A stretch of 5,982 bases of DNA, taken from DASQQQ01 sp036390995 (GTDB lineage: Bacteria > Actinomycetota > UBA4738 > HRBIN12). Shown here in pieces: positions 1-5,600 of the stretch. Position 1 is the stretch's first letter, and every line of letters starts with the position of its first letter. The stretch lies in NCBI GenBank assembly GCA_036390995.1, contig DASWAT010000160.1, positions 1-5,982 of the forward strand. Direction: 5' to 3'. The translations under genes were made by a program, and so were the position numbers. The notes beneath the pieces were generated by a model. The model did not search any database and was not told the origin of the DNA. It saw only the letters and a program-made list of their open reading frames with translations.

Positions 1-481
1 TCGGACGGATCAGGTCCTCGTGCCGGATCCGTTGGGCCGCAACCCGACCGACCGCCACTTCCGGACCGGCGACCGGATGCGGATCCGCCTGGACGGGGGG
101 TTCGACTTCGTGGGGCGGCGTGATCGCATGGTGAAGAGCCGAGGGTATCGGATCGAGCTCGCGGAGATCGAAGCCGCGCTCCACACCCATCCGGACGTGC
201 TTGAAGCGATGGCCGTCCCCGTGGAGGATCCCGAACGCGGCACGCTGGTGGTGGGGTGCGTGGAGGCCCGCCATGGATCCGAGCTTTCCGGGGGAGAGCT
301 CGTCGTGTACCTCGCCGGCCGGATACCCGGCTACATGGTGCCGTCGCGGTTCGACGTGCGTGCACGTTTGCCTCGCACCTCGACGGGCAAGGTGGACGGG
401 CGGAAGCTGGCGGACGAGAATGCCGGACCGAGCGCGAGCGCGGTCGCCGACGCGCCGGCCACGGCGGCGGCCCATGGTTGA
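1..481 (+). CDS. NRPS-type adenylation enzyme (AMP-binding), C-terminal part, 5' truncated
   Basis: This is the C-terminal 159 residues of an acyl/aminoacyl-adenylating enzyme, read in the frame starting at base 2; the start lies left of the window. Such enzymes activate a carboxylic or amino acid with ATP and load it onto a carrier protein or CoA. The late core motifs of amino-acid adenylation domains occur in order: A7 FRTGD (59-73), A8 beginning GRRDRMVKSRGYRIE (from 113), A9-like IPGYMVPSRF (around 322-351), and A10 STGKVDGRKL with the catalytic lysine codon at 389-391. After A10 only a tail of about 23 Ala/Pro-rich residues follows, with no carrier (PCP) domain, so the protein is probably stand-alone or ends in its A domain. 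The substrate-selecting motifs (A3-A6) are outside the window, so the substrate cannot be predicted. The stop codon overlaps the start of the downstream synthase, suggesting one operon. An acyl-CoA ligase is possible, but the A8/A10 wording favours the NRPS type. Confidence 0.9.
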   Translation, partial: RTDQVLVPDPLGRNPTDRHFRTGDRMRIRLDGGFDFVGRRDRMVKSRGYRIELAEIEAALHTHPDVLEAMAVPVEDPERGTLVVGCVEARHGSELSGGELVVYLAGRIPGYMVPSRFDVRARLPRTSTGKVDGRKLADENAGPSASAVADAPATAAAHG

Positions 482-1637
482 CCGGCTGATCCTGCTGGAC
501 ACCACGCTTCGGGATGGTGAGCAGGCGCCCGGGATCGCGCTGTCGCCGGACGAGAAGGTCCGCATCGCGAGGCAGCTCGAGCGTCTCGGTGTCGACGTCA
601 TCGAGGCCGGCTTCCCCGTCACGTCGCCAGGAGAGCTCGAGGCCGTGAGCCGGATCGCCCGGATCGTGAGGACCTGCGGCGTGGCGGCGCTGTGCCGTGC
701 CCGGGCCGAGGACATCACGCTCACGTGGTCGGCCATCGGCGCGGCCGAGCGTCCCCGGCTGAAGGTGTTCATCAGCACCAGCGACGTCCATCTCACCGCC
801 ATGATGCGGATGACCAGGGCGCAGGTCCTGGACGTAGCTCGACGCTCGGTGGCCCTGGCACGACGTCATACGGCCGACGTTCAGTTCTCGGCCCAGGACG
901 CGACCCGGACCGACCCGGAGTTCTTGGTGGAGGTCTTCCGAGCCGCGGCGGAGGAAGGAGCCACGACCGTGAGCCTGCCCGACACCGTGGGCTACGCGCT
1001 TCCCGACGAGTTCGGAGCGCTGGTCCGCTCGGTTCGGGAGGCCATGCCGCCGCACGTGCAGGTCTCGACGCATTGCCACGACGACCTCGGGCTCGCCGTG
1101 GCGAACTCGCTGGCGGGGGTGGCCAACGGCGCCCGTCAGGTGGAGGTGGCCGTGAACGGGATCGGCGAGCGTGCCGGCAACTGCTCACTGGAAGAGATCG
1201 CGGCGATCGTGGCCGCCCGGGGGCCCTCGCTCGGACTGTGGTCGGGGCTGAACCTGCGCGAGATCGCCGATACCTCACGGCTGGTCGCGAAGCTCACCGG
1301 GTACCCCATCCAGCCGAACAAGGCCGTCGTCGGGGCGAACGCGTTCACGCACGAGGCGGGCATCCACCAGCACGGCATGCTGTCGGACCGGTTGACCTAC
1401 GAGATCCTCGATCCCGAGCAGCTCGGCTTGGGCGCCTCCCGGATCGTCCTGGGCAAGCACTCCGGGCGGCACGGGTTCGCCAACGCGTTGGCCCGCCTCG
1501 GGTTGGATCTGCCGCCGGATGCGTTCGATCGGGCGTTCGCCCGCTTCAAGGACCTGGCCGACGGTCGGGTGCCGCTCACCGAGGACGAGCTGCGTCGGAT
1601 CGCCGCCGATGCCCTGGTCCGACCCGCTCCGGCCTGA
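474..1637 (+). CDS. 2-isopropylmalate/homocitrate synthase-family protein, short form without regulatory domain
   Basis: This 387-residue enzyme belongs to the family that condenses acetyl-CoA with a 2-oxo acid (LeuA, NifV, AksA, citramalate synthase). Both family signatures are present: LRDGEQ followed ten residues later by K28, and HCHDDLGLAVA at H200-A210. The TIM barrel shows catalytic R13, metal-binding D14, H200 and H202, EAGFP (44-48), DTVGY (170-174) and NGIGERAGN (228-236). The linker region has GIHQHG (H298) and GKHSGR (327-332). It stops near 387 residues, whereas canonical LeuA is 500 or more, so the C-terminal leucine-binding domain is absent and feedback inhibition by leucine is not expected. 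Two positions look unusual: Q141 where the FSxED motif normally has Glu, and K97 where LeuA proteins usually have His in IHTFIATS. The ATG is chosen because MVDRLILLDTTLRDG fits the family N-terminus. There is no good Shine-Dalgarno, and the start overlaps the upstream stop by 8 bp, consistent with coupling. The substrate is unknown: LeuA, homocitrate synthase or an amino-acid chain-extension enzyme are all possible. Confidence 0.88.
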   Translation: MVDRLILLDTTLRDGEQAPGIALSPDEKVRIARQLERLGVDVIEAGFPVTSPGELEAVSRIARIVRTCGVAALCRARAEDITLTWSAIGAAERPRLKVFISTSDVHLTAMMRMTRAQVLDVARRSVALARRHTADVQFSAQDATRTDPEFLVEVFRAAAEEGATTVSLPDTVGYALPDEFGALVRSVREAMPPHVQVSTHCHDDLGLAVANSLAGVANGARQVEVAVNGIGERAGNCSLEEIAAIVAARGPSLGLWSGLNLREIADTSRLVAKLTGYPIQPNKAVVGANAFTHEAGIHQHGMLSDRLTYEILDPEQLGLGASRIVLGKHSGRHGFANALARLGLDLPPDAFDRAFARFKDLADGRVPLTEDELRRIAADALVRPAPA

Positions 1638-1644
1638 ATCCGGC

Positions 1645-2250
1645 CTAGTCGACGAACCTGGCGCCCGCGTCGCGCATCCGCTCCACGGCCCGCTCGCCGT
1701 CGCCCGGTTCCAGGTCCACCGCCCGGATCCCGCCCCCGATCACCACCGTCTCGAAGCCCAGCCGCCCGGCGTCCAGCACAGACTCGACGACGCAGTAGTC
1801 GGTGGCGATCCCTGCGACGATCACGCGCTCCACGCCGTGTTCGCGGAGGGCCCGCTCCAGCCGCGTCGGCGCGGTCTCGCCGCTCGCCGGATCGCGGACG
1901 CTGAAGGCCGAGTAGCCGTCTTCGCCGCCGGTTCCCTTGCGGATCCGTTCGCCCTCGACCACGAGCAGCCCAGGAAGGAGCTCGCTTCCCCACGTGTCGC
2001 CGACGCAGTGCACCGGCCAGACACCGCCGTCCTTCCGGAAGTGGGGGGTCGACGGCGGGTGCCAGTCCTGGCTGTAGACGACCAGCGCGCCCGCGTCGCG
2101 CGCCCGCTCGATCTCGGCGTTCACGACCGGCAGGATCTCCTGGCCGCCGTGCACGTACAGCGAACCGTCCGGGTCCGCGAAGTCGTTCTGGACGTCCACC
2201 ACGACGAGCGCCGTTCGGCCGTCGTACTCCACCATGTCCGCACCCCCCAT
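1645..2250 (-). CDS. pncA: nicotinamidase (isochorismatase superfamily)
   Basis: This 201-residue cytosolic hydrolase probably converts nicotinamide to nicotinate and ammonia, feeding the Preiss-Handler route of NAD salvage; enzymes of this type also hydrolyse pyrazinamide. The catalytic triad is complete: D19 in VDVQNDF, K105 in RKGTG, and the nucleophile C153 in GIATDYCV. The four metal ligands seen in mycobacterial PncA also have counterparts: D62 and H64 in DWHP, H70 and H81 in WPVHC. The length is normal and I see no signal peptide or membrane segment. The first ATG (2250-2248) follows AGGAAGGG directly. A second ATG (2235-2233, residue 6) has a G-run seven bases upstream and would give an equally reasonable 196-residue protein, so the start is uncertain by 15 bp. 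The gene is convergent with the synthase (7-bp gap) and divergent from the acylphosphatase (19-bp gap), so it is its own transcription unit. A broader isochorismatase-like amidase is the alternative, but the motif set favours nicotinamidase. Confidence 0.93.
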   Translation of the reverse strand: MGGADMVEYDGRTALVVVDVQNDFADPDGSLYVHGGQEILPVVNAEIERARDAGALVVYSQDWHPPSTPHFRKDGGVWPVHCVGDTWGSELLPGLLVVEGERIRKGTGGEDGYSAFSVRDPASGETAPTRLERALREHGVERVIVAGIATDYCVVESVLDAGRLGFETVVIGGGIRAVDLEPGDGERAVERMRDAGARFVD

Positions 2251-2269
2251 CCCTTCCTAGGATGGCAGC
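2251..2269. promoter_or_regulatory. 19-bp divergent start region with palindromic shared ribosome-binding site
   Basis: The gap between the two divergent start codons holds the perfect 8-bp palindrome TCCTAGGA (2255-2262). On the plus strand it gives AGGATGG, with AGGA ending seven bases before the acylphosphatase GTG. On the minus strand it gives AGGAAGGG, with AGGA ending four bases before the first nicotinamidase ATG. The plus strand also reads TAGGAT (2258-2263), which fits the TANNNT form of a -10 box. That would place transcription start at about the GTG itself, so a leaderless acylphosphatase mRNA is a competing reading. The gap is too short to hold two full promoters, so at least one must lie inside the opposite gene. 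Confidence 0.55.
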
Positions 2270-2542
2270 GTGACCCGACGTGTGCACGTGCTGGTGAGCG
2301 GACAGGTGCAGGGTGTCTTCTTCCGCGCCTCCTGCGGCGCCCGGGCCCGGGAGCTCGGCGTGGCCGGCTACGTCCGGAACCTGCCCGATGGACGTGTCGA
2401 GGCGGCGTTCGAGGGCCCGAGCCGGGACGTCGACGCCATGATCGCCTGGTGCCGGCGCGGTCCGGATCGGGCCGAGGTGGAGGACGTGGAGGTCACGGAG
2501 GAGCTGTCGACCGGCGAGGAGGGTTTCCGGGTCTCCGGTTGA
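2270..2542 (+). CDS. acyP: acylphosphatase
   Basis: This 90-residue protein is a complete acylphosphatase of normal family length, a small cytosolic enzyme that hydrolyses the carboxyl-phosphate bond of acyl phosphates. The diagnostic N-terminal motif VSGQVQGVFFR includes the phosphate-binding loop and catalytic R19. The second signature, GYVRNLPDGRVEA, includes catalytic N37. The C-terminal end GFRVSG matches the usual last strand. The start is GTG, supported by AGGATGG at 2259-2265 and by the motif spacing from the N-terminus. The gene lies 65 bp upstream of smc on the same strand, an arrangement common in Actinobacteria, where acylphosphatase often sits between mutM and smc. Its physiological substrate is not established in that setting. 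It could share a transcript with smc, although smc may also have its own promoter in the gap. Confidence 0.97.
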   Translation: MTRRVHVLVSGQVQGVFFRASCGARARELGVAGYVRNLPDGRVEAAFEGPSRDVDAMIAWCRRGPDRAEVEDVEVTEELSTGEEGFRVSG

Positions 2543-2586
2543 CGTCCAAGATCGTGGGTCGAAACGCAGATTCGGTCCGAACCCGC

Positions 2587-2595
2587 TGTTAGCAT
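2587..2595 (+). promoter_or_regulatory. possible extended -10 promoter element for smc
   Basis: The bases TGTTAGCAT match an extended -10 box (TGN followed by a TANNNT hexamer at 2590-2595). Transcription would begin near 2602, only about five bases before the smc ATG. This agrees with the lack of any Shine-Dalgarno sequence in front of that ATG (the preceding bases are CCAACCAGAG). No convincing -35 hexamer sits 16-18 bases upstream; TTGACG at 2539-2544 is too far away. The 65-bp gap (2543-2607) holds nothing else I recognise. The call rests on one short motif and is tentative. Confidence 0.35.
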
Positions 2596-2607
2596 CGCCA
2601 ACCAGAG

Positions 2608-5600
2608 ATGTTCCTCCGATCCCTCTCCGTGCGCGGCTTCAAGTCGTTCGCCGACAAGACGGTCCTGGAGTTCGCCCCCGGCATCAGCGTGATCGTCGGG
2701 CCCAATGGTTCGGGCAAGTCGAACCTGGTGGATGCGATCAGCTGGGTCCTCGGCGAGCAGGGACCCCGCGCCCTACGGGGCAGTCAGATGGCGGACGTGA
2801 TCTTCGCCGGCAGCCCGCACCGCCCGGCGCTCGGCCTTGCCGAGGTGAAGCTGGTGATCGACAACTCCGCCGGCCTCATCCCGGTCCCGATGAGCGAGAT
2901 CGAGATCAGCCGAGCCATCTTCCGCTCCGGCGAGAGCGAGTACCGGATCGGCGGCCGGGTGTGCCGCCTGCTCGACGTGCAGGAGCTGCTGTCCGAGTCG
3001 GGGATCGGGCGAGCCCTGCATACGATCGTGAGCCAGGGGCAGCTCGAGGACGTCCTGACCTCCCGTCCCGAGGACCGGCGCCAGTACATCGAGGAAGCGG
3101 CCGGCATCGCGAAGCACCGCAAGCGTCGCGAGAGGGCGGAGCGGAAGCTCTCGGCTCTCGACCAGGACCTCCTGCGGCTGCAGGACGTGCTGGCGGAGCT
3201 CCGCCGGCAGCTGAAGCCGCTGAAGCAGCAGGCCGAGATGGCCAGGCGCCACGAGGAGCTCACCTCCGAGGCCGATGCGCTCACGGTGAAGGTCGCCGCG
3301 GCGCGCCTGCGCACGCTCTTGGCCGAGCGCGACCGCCGCCTGGCCGGCTGGGACGAGGGACTCGCCAGGCGCAAGGCCGCCCGCGAGCACCTCGACGCCC
3401 TCGACGAGCGGGTCTCGCAGGTCGCCGAGGAACGCGCCGACGCCGTGGACTCCCTCCAGGAGATGGAAGCGGAGTTCCGCCGGGTGCAGGCTGAGAAGTC
3501 CCAGGCCGAGCTGGATCTGCGGCACGCGGTCGAGGCGGAGTCCGCGGCCCGAGCCGAGCTGGCGGCCGAGGCCTCCAGGACCCTCCGGCTCACCGCGCTG
3601 GACGAGGAGCGTGCGCGTGTCCTGGGGCGGTCGAGCGAGGTCGCGGCCGAGCTCGAGCAGCGGGAGCGGGAGCTCGCCGAGGCCGAGCACGCGTTCACGG
3701 TCGAGCTCGAGACCCGGCGGCAGGTGGAGGAGGAGCGGCGACGGATCAGCGAGGAGGCCGCCGCGCACCGGGCCGAGATGGAGACGCTCCGTCGGTCGCT
3801 TGCCTCGTACGAGCGGGATCGAGCGCGGCTGGAGGAGCAGATCACCTCGATCGGCGAGCGCCGGATCGAGGCGGAGTCTGAGCGGGACCGGCTGGGCGAG
3901 GAGATCGAGCGCTTGGACGCCGAGGCCTCGCCGCTGTCCGAACGTCGCTCCGAGCTGGAGCGCGAGCGCCACGGCCTGGCCGGCAAGGTGGCGGAGCTCG
4001 AGGAAGCCCTGCGGGCACACCGGACGCGCCGGGACATCCTCGAGGCCCGGAGGAAGGACCTGGAGGAAACGCCCGGTTCCCGCTTCGTCGAGCGGCATCC
4101 CGGGCGGTCCCTGGGGCGGCTCGGCGAGCTCGTCGAGGTGGAGAGGGGGTGGGAGCGGGCGCTCGTCGCCGCGCTCGGTCACTTCGCGGATGCGGTGGTC
4201 TACCGCGACGAGGAGGAGGCCATCACGGACGCCCCGGACGGCCGCGGCGCGATCCTCGCGCTCGCCGGCGGAGGTCCGGCCGCGTTCGTCCTGCCGGGCG
4301 AGCGAACCCTCCTCTCCCTGGTGACGGTCGACGCCTCCGTTCGAGGGTTGATCTGCACGATCCTGAAGGACGTCTACGTGGCGGAGGATCTGAAGGAGGC
4401 TGTCCGTAAGCACCGGCGCTATCCCAAGGCGTGGTTCGCCACTCGCGAAGGCGTGGTGCTCGGGCCCGCGGCGATCCGCACGGCCGGCGAGGTCGACGAG
4501 CGGGCCGCCGAGATCGTGCGGGAGCTGCCCGTGGTCGAGCACGACCTGGCCCACACCACGGCCGCCCTCCGTCCCCGGCGCGAGCGGCTCGAGCGGATCG
4601 CGGCCGAGCTGGAGGACGTGGCCGGCCGGATCGAAGAGGTGGACGCCGCCATCACGAAGGCGGCCGAGCGTATGGCGCGCCTGGAGGCCGACGCCCTCTC
4701 GCTCTCGAAGGAGGGGCAGTTCCTCTCCCAGCGCCTCGCCGGCCTCGACGACGGCGCGGCCGCGTGGCGCGAGAGCCTGGCCGCCGCCGAGCACGTGACG
4801 CACGAGCTGCCCGAGCTCCCTCGTCCGGCAGAGGCCCCGATGCACCAACGCGTGACCGTCGAGACCCTGCGGCGCGACCGAGCGTCGCTCGAGTCGCGGC
4901 TGTCCGCGCTGCGATCCGAGCGCGAAGCCCTGGCCGCGCAGGATCCGGTCGTCCTTCGTGCCGCGCTGGAGTCGGCCGAAGTCGCACGATCGGCGGCCGA
5001 GGAGGCGCTCGGCGGGGCCGAGGTCGAGCTGCGGGAAGCCGTGGCCCGGCGGGAGGCGGCAGCCGAGCGGGAGCGGCGGGCGGCCGAGACCGAGTCCGAC
5101 GCGAACCGGGAGTGGCGCGAGGCGTCCACCGAGCTCGAGCGCCTGCGCGAGGAGTACGAGGACGAGGATCGCCTCCGGGGCGATCTGGAACGGCGGGTCC
5201 GCGACGCCGAGCGGCTGCTGCGCGAGGGCCATCAGCGGGACCCCGAGGAAGCCATGGCGGGGCTCTCCGAGGAGGACACCGTCTCCTCGCTGGAGAAACG
5301 GGCCGAGCTGGTCCAGCGGCGGCTCGCACTGCTCGGCCGGGTGAACCTTCTGGCCGGAGGAGAGTTCGAGGCTCTGCAGGAGCGCCACGACTTCCTCGCC
5401 CGAGAGCTCGACGACGTGAAGAAGGCCCGCCGCGACCTAGTCGAGGTGATCCAGCGGATCGACGAGGAGATCGCGACGACGTTCGAGTCGGCCTACCGCG
5501 ACGTGGCGGCCGAGTTCGAGCGCCTGTTCAAGGAGCTCTTCCCGGGCGGCGAGGGGCGTCTGGTGGCCACCGAGCCCGGGGACCTGCTGAACACCGGCAT

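Noticed and set aside
201..473. N-terminal extension of the synthase reading frame from an ATG at 201
   Set aside because: The extra 91 residues are Arg/Trp/Pro-rich and overlap the well-supported adenylation frame. The family N-terminus begins right at the ATG at 474.
1629..1645. Possible bidirectional terminator hairpin in the convergent gap
   Set aside because: Only 4-bp CCGG or GGCC stems can form and no T-tract follows on either strand.
1397..2287. A 296-codon minus-strand frame over the nicotinamidase and the synthase end
   Set aside because: It is a shadow frame rich in Arg and Gly with no motif, while the overlapping nicotinamidase frame has a complete catalytic triad and metal ligands.
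2539..2544. TTGACG as a -35 box for smc
   Set aside because: It lies about 45 bases before the best -10 candidate, and no -10-like hexamer stands 16-18 bases downstream of it. It also overlaps the acyP stop codon.
1519..2592. A 357-codon plus-strand frame across the synthase end, pncA and acyP
   Set aside because: It spans three well-supported genes in another frame or strand and shows no domain; it is a GC-driven open frame.
2773..5388. An 871-codon open frame on the minus strand opposite smc
   Set aside because: It is in codon register with smc, so its stops can only come from CTA, TTA or TCA codons of smc. Its stop is exactly the CTA leucine codon at 2773-2775, and the frame next upstream on the minus strand ends at another CTA, at 5437-5439. 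Its length reflects avoidance of these codons in a GC-rich gene, its product is low-complexity Leu/Gly/Arg/Pro, and smc has complete motifs.
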